The position numbers were made by a program, and so were the translations under genes. Positions 39,304 to 48,934 of a stretch of 64,000 nucleotides of DNA are shown in pieces. Under the pieces are notes generated by a model, which saw only the letters and a list, made by a program, of their open reading frames with translations, did not search any database and was not told the origin of the DNA. How positions within the stretch are numbered: the stretch's first letter is position 1; each line of letters starts with the position of its first letter. Source of the DNA: Nematocida ironsii (taxonomy: Eukaryota > Microsporidia); assembly GCA_001642415.1 (NCBI GenBank), contig LTDK01000181.1:45315-109314 (forward strand), read 5' to 3'.

Positions 39304-40311
39304 ATGAAGAGTAAAATATCAGAGGTCATACAGAAAGTACTTGGACAAGAACTAGAACGGGATAATGACGTATACATTATTGGTGAGGAAGTGGGTGTAT
39401 ACGGTGGTGCATATCAGTGCACTGCTGGTCTTTTAGATAAATTTGGGTCATCCCGTGTGATTGACACTCCAATTTCTGAAATTGGGTTTACAGGTTTAGC
39501 TGTAGGATCTGCGTTTATGGGACTTAAACCTGTATGTGATTTTATGTCATTCAGTTTTGCATTACAGTCAATGGATCATATAATCAACTCAGCTGCAAAG
39601 ACTCTTTATATGTCAGGTGGCAGAATAAAGTGTCCGATTGTATTTCGTGGTCCAAATGGGTATGCATACGGTGTAGGTGCACAGCATACACAGGACTTTA
39701 CTGGATTCTTCTCAGCCATACCCGGATTAAAAGTAGTCATCCCATACTCAGCAAGAGACTTTGCTGGGTTACTCAGAAGTGCCATACGCGATCCCAACCC
39801 AGTGATTGTTTTAGAGAATGAGATACTTTACTCTCGTGAGGTAGAGTACTCAGAATCAGTGTATGATAAAGAATTCCTTCTCCCATTGGATAAATCCATT
39901 ATTGAAGTATCTGGTGATGCAGTGACTGTAGTGGGAGTAGGAATAACTGTGGGTGTATGCTTAGAAGCAGAGAAAGTCCTTAAACAGCAGAATATCTCTG
40001 TAGAGGTAATTAATGTCATAGCAATAAATCCGTTAGATATACCTACGATTGAGAAATCAGTCACTAAAACCAAGAAACTTCTAATTGTAGACTATGCCTG
40101 GCCTGAGTGTGGCATTGCATCAGAAATATCTGCATCTATTTCTTCTCGTTTATTTGGTCATCTTGATAGTCCCGTATACACACTGTGCAGTAAGAAAATA
40201 CCCACACCGTATGCAGAAGAATTAGAGAAGTTAATGTATCCGAGTGCAGATGATGTAATTTCATGTGTACATATGCTACTAGCAAAAATGGAGTATAAGA
40301 ATAAAGAATAA
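39304..40311 (+). CDS. PDHB: Pyruvate dehydrogenase E1 beta subunit without leader
   Basis: Beta subunit of the thiamine-dependent E1 that decarboxylates pyruvate. The start is the ATG at 39304; an in-frame GTG four codons upstream is not needed. The 335 residues begin directly at the mature domain (SKISEVIQKVLGQELERD), with no mitochondrial targeting peptide. Motifs: IGEEVGVYGGAYQ with the catalytic Glu, FRGPNGYAYGVGAQHTQDF with the active-site His, and GLKVVIPYSARDFAGLL. C-terminal transketolase fold with VDYAWPECGIASEI. Microsporidia are known to keep E1 alpha and beta but not the rest of the classical complex, so the electron acceptor is uncertain. No E1-alpha gene is in the window. Confidence 0.95.
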   Translation: MKSKISEVIQKVLGQELERDNDVYIIGEEVGVYGGAYQCTAGLLDKFGSSRVIDTPISEIGFTGLAVGSAFMGLKPVCDFMSFSFALQSMDHIINSAAKTLYMSGGRIKCPIVFRGPNGYAYGVGAQHTQDFTGFFSAIPGLKVVIPYSARDFAGLLRSAIRDPNPVIVLENEILYSREVEYSESVYDKEFLLPLDKSIIEVSGDAVTVVGVGITVGVCLEAEKVLKQQNISVEVINVIAINPLDIPTIEKSVTKTKKLLIVDYAWPECGIASEISASISSRLFGHLDSPVYTLCSKKIPTPYAEELEKLMYPSADDVISCVHMLLAKMEYKNKE

Positions 40312-40610
40312 CCTACACCTTTACATACTTAAATCTACCACGTACACTTATTATAATTAAATATAAAATAACGGTATTTCTTAAAATGGAAATATCAATT
40401 AAAACCTGAAATATATTATTATACGCCAGAGCACAGGTATCACATGCCACATACCATATCATATACTGCCTATATGGCATATGCATGTCTTATACTATGT
40501 CATTCTATATACTACCACAGAATATCCTATGTTTCATACTATCCTATGTCATATACTTCTTATGCTTCCTTATTACTTCTTATTACTTCCGTGTACTTCC
40601 GTGTACTTCC
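40312..40610. other. Intergenic region with short pyrimidine repeats
   Basis: AT-rich. The right part (40560-40616) contains tandem CTTATTACTT and CCGTGTACTT units. No gene supported. Confidence 0.45.
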
Positions 40611-43358
40611 CTATACTACCATGTCTACTTCATTGTTATTAACTATTCCCTCACATAAATGAATGATTATACTGATTTGATTAATCATATCCACTGGTGC
40701 GGATATGTATTTAAATGATTCTTTCAGTTTGTATAAGCATGTGAGTGATTCTTGGTTTAATTCTGTTGTATCAATATACTTTAATGTATCACTGAAGAAA
40801 TATCCATTTGCTAATAAGACCATCTCCTGTATAAGTTTAGTCTGTTCTGGTTTATGAATTACCATGTAAATCATCCACATGTAAAATACTGTTGTATTAA
40901 TAATCTGATCATTCTGAGTATAGCACAGGCTAAGTACTTCAGCTAGTTTATGTGCATATTCCATATGATTATCTTTAAATAAGCACATGAATATCTGCTG
41001 ATTAAGTCCTTTTATAAGTAATGGATTATCCTGTGATAATCTACTTTTATTCTCTGATTTAATGAACATATATAACGTATTTAGTAATACTTCAGGTATT
41101 CCCATTTCTATTACAGAATAGAATGTATTTATGTACACTTCTTTATCCATAAGCGTATTATACCAAACCTTATTTGGTAAGTTTATTTTAGTATACAGAC
41201 TGGTTGTTCCCGTGCATACTACACCTTGTAATACACTCCTACGTATATTTACTCTATTAATACTATTATTCCCTATTATGTTAGATGTAAACCTGATCAT
41301 TGGATGTGAATGCGTCATTGAATTATTCTGTGATAGTGTTAAGCACTTTAAAACCATTTCAGTTGATTTTATCACTGTATCTATCTTAAACATCAATAAT
41401 AATCTGTTCATATTCTGATACTTACCCTTAATTACATCTAATACTTCATCTTCTATACTTTTATACGGTATATAACCAGAAATATCAATTATTCCTTTAT
41501 AATTCCGTATAATACTATCAATATAATTACATATCGTATAATTTATGAATGTATTTGATTGTGTATACGTACTCCTTATACTGCATAATTCAGAATATTC
41601 CGTATACGATAAATCATTAGGATTTATAATTGTGAAGTATGAATGTCCCGTATATAAAAGAATACAAACAGTAGCACTTATACTATTATACTCATACGTT
41701 ATGTATAAACTACCCATTATATCAGGCTGTCCATCTGATCTACACTTTCTATGCATATCATTTATACTTATGTATAAATTCTGATTCTTTGAGATAGTTT
41801 TAAGCACACTTTCTGTGTACGCTTTAATTTCATTCATGAATTCTGTAGTTATTTCAAGGCCATTATCCAATCTCCTCCTGAATTCAATCAAAGTACTTTT
41901 ATCCTCATTCGGCATAGTTAGCTCAGTAATTAAGTACATCACATTTATAAGTCCAGTTGCAATTTCATTATTATCCGATAAGTACTTTACTCCTGACATA
42001 TGCTTATTTGAAACAACTTTATTCCAATTAATAAGCATCTCTGTACTAGATGACTCTACAGGCACTTTATACTTATAAAAGAACTCTACCAGCTCAGGTA
42101 ATGGATTAATTAAATGTTCTGTTGTATACTCTTTCTTATGCGGATCATACATTATACAGCACATTAATCCAAGTACAGCTGTCTCACAACAATTAGTAAA
42201 GTATTTAGTATACTCCTCATTACACTCACCCGTATACGCATTATATTTTGGTATTTTACTGTACATGGGTAATTCTTCTGTTGAATAAAATGGGAGTATA
42301 CACATACTCTCCTTAATTATTTTAATCCTCTGAAGAGTATTTATACATTCTCCTAAATCTTCTGTACTGCTCTGTTTAATAAAGCATTTATTAAACACAG
42401 CCTGTACTTTTTTATTTTTTTTATTTTCTGGGTTTGAAATTTTATTCATTTTTATTTCTAAATGGTCATTTAATATTTCAAATACTGCCGTAATGAACCT
42501 TTCCCCATCAAATTCATTATCAATGAACTCGAATACGTACGCTTGTATTAAGAATTGTAAACTGTCCATGAAATGTCCATTTTTAAATCCTTCATGATTA
42601 ATTGGTTCTGATAGGATTCTTCCTTTTTTAAGGAATGAACTATCCTTATTCCTTATGAAGAATTCAATAATACTCTTTGCTTCACTCTGTAAGATATTCT
42701 CATACTTATTATTAGATGGATTATATCCAGGGACGTATAAACTAACTGAGAAGTATTCATGATTCATATCTGTATCTGTTAGTATAAGGTTATATTCATT
42801 ATTTGATTGTATACACTGTATTGGTACGTCTATTCCTTCAGATAATAATAATAGTGCAGCCAGTATATAATTAGAGTATACTTTTACTGGTGGGTACTTC
42901 ATGAACCTAATGAATGAATCAAACCTACCTGCTTCTATTGTTACGTATACATCATTTAATGAGAACATTTGAATTAATTTATTATGGTAGTCTACTGTAT
43001 ACCTTCTTAATTTTTCATATTCTTGGTCTGTATTATTCTTATTACTAATATAACTGTATGCTGTATCATTATGTTTCTTTCTTTTATAATTATATACGGC
43101 TGTACCTGAATTATTCTCTGTGCTTAGAGAGTAATTAATATCAATTTCATGTGAGAAGAGTCTTTTATTGTACATGTATCCATTTTTATGGTAGATGTAT
43201 CCTCTGACTAAATTAAGTGGTCCATCTGGGTTTATTACTACTGTATTACCGTATGTATCTGTATATGTAAGTTGTTGGAGTGATTTCAACTCATCTAATC
43301 CTATTCTTGCGTATAATTTAGCAATGATCAGTACCTGAAATATCCAATGGACTCTCAT
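40611..43358 (-). CDS. Secreted large-family protein, Nematocida LGF-like, 915 aa
   Basis: Begins MRVHWIFQVLIIAKLYARI, a clear signal peptide, then the family N-terminal block INPDGPLNLVRGYIYHKNG and MYNKRLFSHEIDINYS. Further blocks are ILAALLLLSEGIDVPI and HFMDSLQFLIQAYVFEFI. The rest is helical with many Tyr, Asn and Ile and no catalytic signature. It aligns end to end in block order with the neighbour at 43546-46470 and, more distantly, with 14675-16576. No TM segment or ER-retention signal at the C-terminus, so it is probably released or surface-exposed. The likely role is at the host interface by family resemblance only. Confidence 0.82.
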   Translation of the reverse strand: MRVHWIFQVLIIAKLYARIGLDELKSLQQLTYTDTYGNTVVINPDGPLNLVRGYIYHKNGYMYNKRLFSHEIDINYSLSTENNSGTAVYNYKRKKHNDTAYSYISNKNNTDQEYEKLRRYTVDYHNKLIQMFSLNDVYVTIEAGRFDSFIRFMKYPPVKVYSNYILAALLLLSEGIDVPIQCIQSNNEYNLILTDTDMNHEYFSVSLYVPGYNPSNNKYENILQSEAKSIIEFFIRNKDSSFLKKGRILSEPINHEGFKNGHFMDSLQFLIQAYVFEFIDNEFDGERFITAVFEILNDHLEIKMNKISNPENKKNKKVQAVFNKCFIKQSSTEDLGECINTLQRIKIIKESMCILPFYSTEELPMYSKIPKYNAYTGECNEEYTKYFTNCCETAVLGLMCCIMYDPHKKEYTTEHLINPLPELVEFFYKYKVPVESSSTEMLINWNKVVSNKHMSGVKYLSDNNEIATGLINVMYLITELTMPNEDKSTLIEFRRRLDNGLEITTEFMNEIKAYTESVLKTISKNQNLYISINDMHRKCRSDGQPDIMGSLYITYEYNSISATVCILLYTGHSYFTIINPNDLSYTEYSELCSIRSTYTQSNTFINYTICNYIDSIIRNYKGIIDISGYIPYKSIEDEVLDVIKGKYQNMNRLLLMFKIDTVIKSTEMVLKCLTLSQNNSMTHSHPMIRFTSNIIGNNSINRVNIRRSVLQGVVCTGTTSLYTKINLPNKVWYNTLMDKEVYINTFYSVIEMGIPEVLLNTLYMFIKSENKSRLSQDNPLLIKGLNQQIFMCLFKDNHMEYAHKLAEVLSLCYTQNDQIINTTVFYMWMIYMVIHKPEQTKLIQEMVLLANGYFFSDTLKYIDTTELNQESLTCLYKLKESFKYISAPVDMINQISIIIHLCEGIVNNNEVDMVV

Positions 43359-43545
43359 TATGGTAATATTAAAATTTTTTACTATTTAATACCTTACCAT
43401 ACATGGAAATACCCTGAATTTAAGTAATTAAATATTTAATAGAATAATTAAGGTATATTTAAGGTATATTTAATAGAACAATTAACTGTTATTTAACTGT
43501 CATTTAACGGTCATTTGGCTGAATATGTTTTTCAGGTATTTTATG

Positions 43546-46470
43546 CTATGAGTTTACTTCTATTGGTCTATTAATCCCCTCTCTCTCCTGTTTTATATTA
43601 TACTTGGATATGAATGCAGAAAGTACTTTATCGTACTTAGACGTATCCCCACTCACTTTACAAAGAGTACTCTTTAATGATGAAAATACATCAATCGCAA
43701 TCTTATAATATCCTGATCGATTTTTCATATTAAGCCCTAAGCTCATAGGCATATCCTCATTGATTTCCTTATAAATAGCTTGAATTATACTTATATTTAT
43801 ATCACACTGACAATTTATGCATATAAGTGATAGTAAAATAGTATTAACCGTTTCTTCACAGTCATAATCAGGATATTCCACTTTAAGTGCCCTTATATCA
43901 TTAATAATCTGTTTTATATGCTTAAGTGTCCTGCCCTGGTCTGTTATAAATTCAAATACCATTATCCTACTTGTAAGTGTAATATTATCCAGTATATAAT
44001 CTAATGTATACAGGAATGGCCATGGCCTAATTGATAATAAATACCTCAACCAGTACACAAATACATATACTGATCTGATCTCTAATAACTTATTAATAAT
44101 AATGGATACCTCATCATGATAAAATTTAACTACTGGATATACCGTATTACTCATACTAATCCTTGAATAATACTCCTTATCCGTACCAAAGTGTATAATA
44201 GTAGTAAAGAAGATATCCTGCATAAACTTATTATTCAATGGAATACTTCCCAGTATATTAGATACTAAATTAATGGCACCAGTACAATTTATATTATTCA
44301 TTCCTAAACAGCTCAGTAATATATCCCTTATTAATACTAATTTATATCTGATACTTTGTATTTTCTGTACTATTAGGATTGAATTTATATTTATATTCAT
44401 TGGGTAAGGTACACTTTTACTTAAACAATCACTCATTTGATGGTTTAATTCATCAAAGTATAAACTATCATATTGTACAGATACGTAATCCATATAATGA
44501 AGCACTAACCGTTGCATATACGATGGGTTTAATTGATTCAATTTAATTATTTCTCTTTTAATGGATACTTTATGATGTTCTGATAATGGCCGTGGTAGTA
44601 CCTTATAAAAAGTAATTCTAATACGTTCACTGTGTAAATTTAGATATAATGATTCTTGAATCTCATCCATTGCATAATATATGTTTATATCTACGAATAA
44701 ATCAGATCTTTTCATATACGATTTATCCAGTAGAATAGGTAATAATTCAATTCTTATATTCTTGTTGATTGAAAGTGTCTTGAATAATTCATCAATGTAT
44801 AATCTTAATTTTAAAGAATCTCTTGATTTGTACCATGAAGTACCCCTTCCCTTTACTGTTTCTATAAATTTATTAATTCTAGGCTTATGCTCTTTAAATA
44901 TTCCTGTTATTTCTGTGATAACGCACAGGATATTAAGTAGTCCCAGATCAAGTTGGTTATTATTAGGCCTGACATAACAAATATACGGATTATTCAAGTC
45001 TGCCACTACTTTATTCCAATTATTATGTATTTCTTCTGTTGTTATATCAAACATATACTTATACTTATTAAAGAACTCTTTTAACTCCTTGGATGCATTT
45101 GGTATGTGACTCACTGTATACTCCTGTTTATACTGATCATATGCAAAACAGCAGAATAAGCATAAAAGTACTGTCTCTGCATTATTAATTGGGTTAGGCA
45201 GTGTTTTTCTTGTTTTTATGTCTGTACATACTGTATTATCTTTTTTTATGGATAAATTCAGAAAGTCTTCAATAATCCTTTCTAGTTTATGTACGGTTTT
45301 ATTATGAAATTTAAATGAAGTAATTGGGGATATATACGATCCGTGTTCAAATGGAAGCACTTTAATCCTGTTTAATATTAAACTTGCCATATCAATCGAC
45401 TCGTAATACTGTGCACTAGGATTATACCCATCAAATTCTATAAAGTAAGAATTGAAAATATCCACTGCATGCCTTCTAAATTCCTTATTTATACCGTACA
45501 GCATATACTCCCTGAGTAAATCAAATACTGTAACACTGAATAAAAGTGTACTCTCTACACTGTCTATATAATCAAATATGTACGACTGTATAAGAAATTG
45601 AAGAGTGCACAGGAACCCACCTGATTTAAACACATGGTAAGGTATTTGATCATCAAATACAGCCTTATCCTGTAAGAACCAATCCTTATGATTATCTATA
45701 AAGAACTGGATAATATCCACTACTTCATTTCGGGTTATATCGGGTTCATTATTATTACTGTATACATCACTTAAATTAACACAGAAGTGTACTTCATCCT
45801 TACTTAAATCCTTTAGTACAAGACATTTCAAATTATCATCCGATCGTGTTATATTCAATGGAACACTCAGTCCCTCAGATAGAAGTAATAATGAAGCAAG
45901 AATCCTGTACTTATCCCTATCCATACACGTATTAAGCAGAACAAATAAGGAATCAGGTTTATCTGTGTGTATGCTTAAGTATCCCTCTGTTGATGGGAAT
46001 AAGTTAATAATTATACTGTGGTATTCGATTAATTTCTTCTCATACTCATTCTGTGCTACTTTATCATGTACTTTATCCCGATCATAATTTCGTACGTATT
46101 CGTATACGGGAGTACTCTTCCCTGAATTATTCAACCATACGCAGTAGTCTATATCCATCCAACAGGAGAACATCCTTATATTATACATAAACCCACACGT
46201 ATACCATATAAATCCTCTTAATGGTGATAATCCTCCATTTGGGTTTATTATTCTGGTTATATCTTCATGTTGAAATATCGTATGTTGTACTTCTTTTGTT
46301 TCTTCTATACCAATCCGTCCACATACGATATGAATAAGTATTAGTATATGTATTATTATAATAATCTTATTATTACTGCATAACCCGAAATAACCCGATT
46401 TTATACATGTATTCTTTGATAATTTTGAGTATTTCAGGTATTTTCTGTAGTTTGTCAAACCTGTGCGCAT
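43546..46470 (-). CDS. Secreted large-family protein, Nematocida LGF-like, 974 aa
   Basis: Tandem paralogue of the 915-aa gene, 187 bp upstream on the same strand. An N-terminal extension of about 32 residues precedes a strong hydrophobic signal (NNKIIIIIHILILIHIVCG, about 33-51). The mature part begins RIGIEETKEV like its neighbour's RIGLDELKSL. Family blocks: IINPNGGLSPLRGFIW, MYNIRMFSCWMDIDYC, LASLLLLSEGLSVPL, FLCTLQFLIQSYIFDYI. No other ATG lies between the annotated start and the signal, so the extension looks genuine. One coding stretch (about 45737-45757) contains the dispersed AACCCGAT motif on the coding strand, giving NEPDITRNE. Confidence 0.82.
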   Translation of the reverse strand: MRTGLTNYRKYLKYSKLSKNTCIKSGYFGLCSNNKIIIIIHILILIHIVCGRIGIEETKEVQHTIFQHEDITRIINPNGGLSPLRGFIWYTCGFMYNIRMFSCWMDIDYCVWLNNSGKSTPVYEYVRNYDRDKVHDKVAQNEYEKKLIEYHSIIINLFPSTEGYLSIHTDKPDSLFVLLNTCMDRDKYRILASLLLLSEGLSVPLNITRSDDNLKCLVLKDLSKDEVHFCVNLSDVYSNNNEPDITRNEVVDIIQFFIDNHKDWFLQDKAVFDDQIPYHVFKSGGFLCTLQFLIQSYIFDYIDSVESTLLFSVTVFDLLREYMLYGINKEFRRHAVDIFNSYFIEFDGYNPSAQYYESIDMASLILNRIKVLPFEHGSYISPITSFKFHNKTVHKLERIIEDFLNLSIKKDNTVCTDIKTRKTLPNPINNAETVLLCLFCCFAYDQYKQEYTVSHIPNASKELKEFFNKYKYMFDITTEEIHNNWNKVVADLNNPYICYVRPNNNQLDLGLLNILCVITEITGIFKEHKPRINKFIETVKGRGTSWYKSRDSLKLRLYIDELFKTLSINKNIRIELLPILLDKSYMKRSDLFVDINIYYAMDEIQESLYLNLHSERIRITFYKVLPRPLSEHHKVSIKREIIKLNQLNPSYMQRLVLHYMDYVSVQYDSLYFDELNHQMSDCLSKSVPYPMNININSILIVQKIQSIRYKLVLIRDILLSCLGMNNINCTGAINLVSNILGSIPLNNKFMQDIFFTTIIHFGTDKEYYSRISMSNTVYPVVKFYHDEVSIIINKLLEIRSVYVFVYWLRYLLSIRPWPFLYTLDYILDNITLTSRIMVFEFITDQGRTLKHIKQIINDIRALKVEYPDYDCEETVNTILLSLICINCQCDINISIIQAIYKEINEDMPMSLGLNMKNRSGYYKIAIDVFSSLKSTLCKVSGDTSKYDKVLSAFISKYNIKQEREGINRPIEVNS

Positions 46471-46568
46471 TTTTTATCTAAAAATTTTAAATATTTTTAT
46501 ATAAATCTTATGATTATTCCACCATTTATTATAACTTATTATAACTACTGTATGCATATAACATACAT

Positions 46569-46682
46569 GTGCGGCCATATGCCTGCGTATACACCAGAAC
46601 CCGTTCGATCTCTGAAGTTAAGCGCGTGACAGCTTTGATAGTACTGCGATGGGAGACCGCGTGGGAACACAGAGTGCTGCAC
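46569..46682 (+). rRNA. 5S ribosomal RNA
   Basis: The closing stem pairs GTGCGGC (46569-46575) with GCTGCAC (46676-46682). Inside are the conserved CCCGTTCGATCTCTGAAGTT region, TTAGTACT-like GATAGTACTGCGATGGGAGA, and CGTGGGAACAC. These correspond to helices I-V and the internal box A and box C promoter. The 114-nt span is slightly shorter than the usual 120. A run of five T immediately follows, the Pol III terminator. It is a single copy here, between protein genes rather than in an rDNA array. Confidence 0.95.
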
Positions 46683-46687
46683 TTTTT
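46683..46687 (+). terminator. Pol III T-run after 5S rRNA
   Basis: Five consecutive T residues start immediately after the closing stem of the 5S gene, as expected for RNA polymerase III termination. Confidence 0.8.
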
Positions 46688-46780
46688 ATACGTATACAAT
46701 GCAATAAAACTACCATAATAAATATAATAACCCGAAATAACCCGAAATTAAAATTAATCCCACTGCATAATTTATTATAC

Positions 46781-47851
46781 TTATATTGCAGGAGACTCTT
46801 CCGTGTCTATCTCCTGCCGAATGGGTGCATGCAGGAGTACATGTATAGATACAAGCGTATTCGGCTGTATCAGACCACGTGTAATGTATATGCCCTCCTG
46901 TACAGACACGTTCGCTCCAAGTACAGAATAGTCTTCGATCCTTGACCACCGACCGACAGTCGCTCCCCATCCGATTATTGAATTCACAACCAATGCATTC
47001 TTCTGGATGACTGCCCCTTCAAATACGATTGAGTTCTCTATTTCTACACCATCCTCTATCTCCACATTCGGTCCGATCGTCGTGTTTCGGCCTATGATAG
47101 CATGCGGTGATATTTTTGCTGTTTTATCAACTGTACTTGTACGCTTATTACTCTCATGGTACAGGATATTCCCCATGACGTAATCCTTGGGCTGTCCAAT
47201 ATCCATCCAGAACCCTTCTAGTTCGAATGTTTTTACTCTCCTTTCTGATACCATCTGTGGGAGTACGTCCTTCTCTATTGACATTGGTTTATCTTTGATA
47301 TATTTAAGTACTTCACTTGAGAACAAGTACACTCCTGCATTAATCCTGTCCCCTACGAATACTTCTGGTTTCTCAACGAACTTTATAATCTGTGATGCAC
47401 TATCTGTTAGTATTACGCCGTATTTAGATGGATCACTAACTTGTATTGTAAGAATGGTTCCATCCCCTCCGTGTGTCATGTGATACTTTTGCATCTCCTT
47501 AAAGGGGAATGTACATATTACATCTGAGTTCATAACAAAGAATGGCTCAATTTCATTCTCTAACCTGTCCTTTAGCAGGGAGAGTGGTCCAGCTGTCCCC
47601 ATTGGTACATGTTCATATGAGTAAGATATCTTTATACCTAATTCTGTATCGTATCCGTACAGTAATTCTCTAATATTTTCTTGCATATGCCCCACTGCTA
47701 GTATTACCTCAGATACACCCGCACTTACGAGTGCTTCTATTTGGTGTTTAATAACAGGTTTATTAACAAAGGGAATCAATGGCTTTGGCTGTGTGTATGT
47801 TAATGGTCTAAGTCTTGTCCCGAGTCCTCCCACTAGAATTACTCCTTTCAT
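46781..47851 (-). CDS. MPG1: Mannose-1-phosphate guanylyltransferase (GDP-mannose pyrophosphorylase)
   Basis: Makes GDP-mannose from mannose-1-phosphate and GTP for O-mannosylation and GPI anchors. The start is the ATG at 47851; an in-frame GTG three codons earlier is weaker. The 356 residues match yeast Psa1/Mpg1 (361). Nucleotidyltransferase signature: GGLGTRLRPLTYTQPKPLIP, then FVMNSDVICTFPF, KFVEKPEVFVGDRINAGVY, and FELEGFWMDIGQPKDYV. A C-terminal left-handed beta-helix of hexapeptide repeats follows (IGRNTTIGPNVEIEDGVEIE). It supplies the mannose donor for the GPI pathway represented at 17415-19736. Sits convergent to the 5S gene. Confidence 0.96.
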   Translation of the reverse strand: MKGVILVGGLGTRLRPLTYTQPKPLIPFVNKPVIKHQIEALVSAGVSEVILAVGHMQENIRELLYGYDTELGIKISYSYEHVPMGTAGPLSLLKDRLENEIEPFFVMNSDVICTFPFKEMQKYHMTHGGDGTILTIQVSDPSKYGVILTDSASQIIKFVEKPEVFVGDRINAGVYLFSSEVLKYIKDKPMSIEKDVLPQMVSERRVKTFELEGFWMDIGQPKDYVMGNILYHESNKRTSTVDKTAKISPHAIIGRNTTIGPNVEIEDGVEIENSIVFEGAVIQKNALVVNSIIGWGATVGRWSRIEDYSVLGANVSVQEGIYITRGLIQPNTLVSIHVLLHAPIRQEIDTEESPAI

Positions 47852-48331
47852 ATACACCAAAACCCGAAATTCATTTAATATTAATTAGATTGTAAATTAC
47901 ACAAACAAATAAGCGAATGGCTTAATGATCATAATATATGAGTAATTGTGTAAAAAATAAATACTTTTTACTGTGCAAGACTTATTACTATATACACTAT
48001 GTGTAATAAGTAATTATATATGTATAATATTATGCACTGTATGCATGGATATATAAAATATCTACACTAACCATTATAATATCTTATTACTACTGTATTA
48101 TACATAATATATCGTATATTTATATGTATTATAGTGTAAATATACGTATAAATTTATGATATTTATATTGTATACTCTAAGACTTATGAGACATAGTTTA
48201 TAAAATAATTTCATATGCCCAACTGAATATAAAATATTTCAAGAAGGATTTCGATCGTGCACGGGTTTTGAAATTTTCGGGATTTTCGGAATTTCAGTTA
48301 TGCATAAATTACAGCAGAATGTAAAAAATTT
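47852..48331. other. Divergent spacer, nothing supported
   Basis: AT-rich spacer between MPG1 and FCF1. It holds AACCCGAAAT at 47861-47870, just upstream of MPG1, and a GC-richer stretch near 48251-48295 close to the FCF1 start. Confidence 0.5.
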
Positions 48332-48880
48332 ATGTGCGGAAAAAAGAGTGTAAGCCGTGTTAAGACCATGAGAAAACGAGCACAGCCAGACCAGGAGACA
48401 AGTAAAACACCCGATATAAGAGAGGACGAGATAAACCCAGATTTACGTAAATATTTCGATATTAACCACAACTTAAACCCACCGTATAATGTAATACTAG
48501 ACACTAATTTTGTGAATATGTCACTCAGAAGGAAGATAGACATAGCACCTGCACTTATCTCCTGTTTATTCAGCAGAGCAAATATGTTTGTGACTGACTG
48601 TGTGGTAGCAGAGATGGAGAAATTAGGGAAAGTTCATTTATTAGCACTGAAGGTAATTAAAGGGGAGAAGTATCACAGACTCAAATGCGACCATCCTGGG
48701 ACGTATGCAGATAATTGTATTGTAGAACGGGTCAAGCAGCACCCTTGTTATATTATTGCCACGTGTGATAAAGAGCTAAAACAGAGACTACGCCGTATTC
48801 CAGGTGTACCGATACTTTCCGTACAGGGAAAGCAGTATTATGTTGAATCATTACCAGCCACAGGTCTATTTAAATTCTAA
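48332..48880 (+). CDS. FCF1: FCF1/UTP24 PIN-domain nuclease of the SSU processome
   Basis: FCF1 is the endonuclease implicated in early cleavages of the 18S pre-rRNA. The 182 residues fit the family (about 190). A basic N-terminal tail precedes PPYNVILDTNFVNMS with the first PIN Asp, TDCVVAEMEKLGK with the Glu, and ATCDKELKQRLRRIPGVPI with the second acidic site. A terminal GKQYYVESLP follows. Residues ADNCIVERVKQHP are the conserved FCF1 turn. The stop codon TAA lies inside an AACCCGACATAACCCGA repeat that separates it from the next gene by only 54 bp. Confidence 0.95.
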   Translation: MCGKKSVSRVKTMRKRAQPDQETSKTPDIREDEINPDLRKYFDINHNLNPPYNVILDTNFVNMSLRRKIDIAPALISCLFSRANMFVTDCVVAEMEKLGKVHLLALKVIKGEKYHRLKCDHPGTYADNCIVERVKQHPCYIIATCDKELKQRLRRIPGVPILSVQGKQYYVESLPATGLFKF

Positions 48881-48934
48881 CCCGACATAACCCGAATAAT
48901 AAAAGTATAAAAATAGAATTATTTTATATTTTTA

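Noticed and set aside
39000..39377. 125-codon minus-strand Tyr/Thr-rich frame
   Set aside because: Antisense of the GTATA simple-sequence tract and overlapping TAF13 and PDHB ends.
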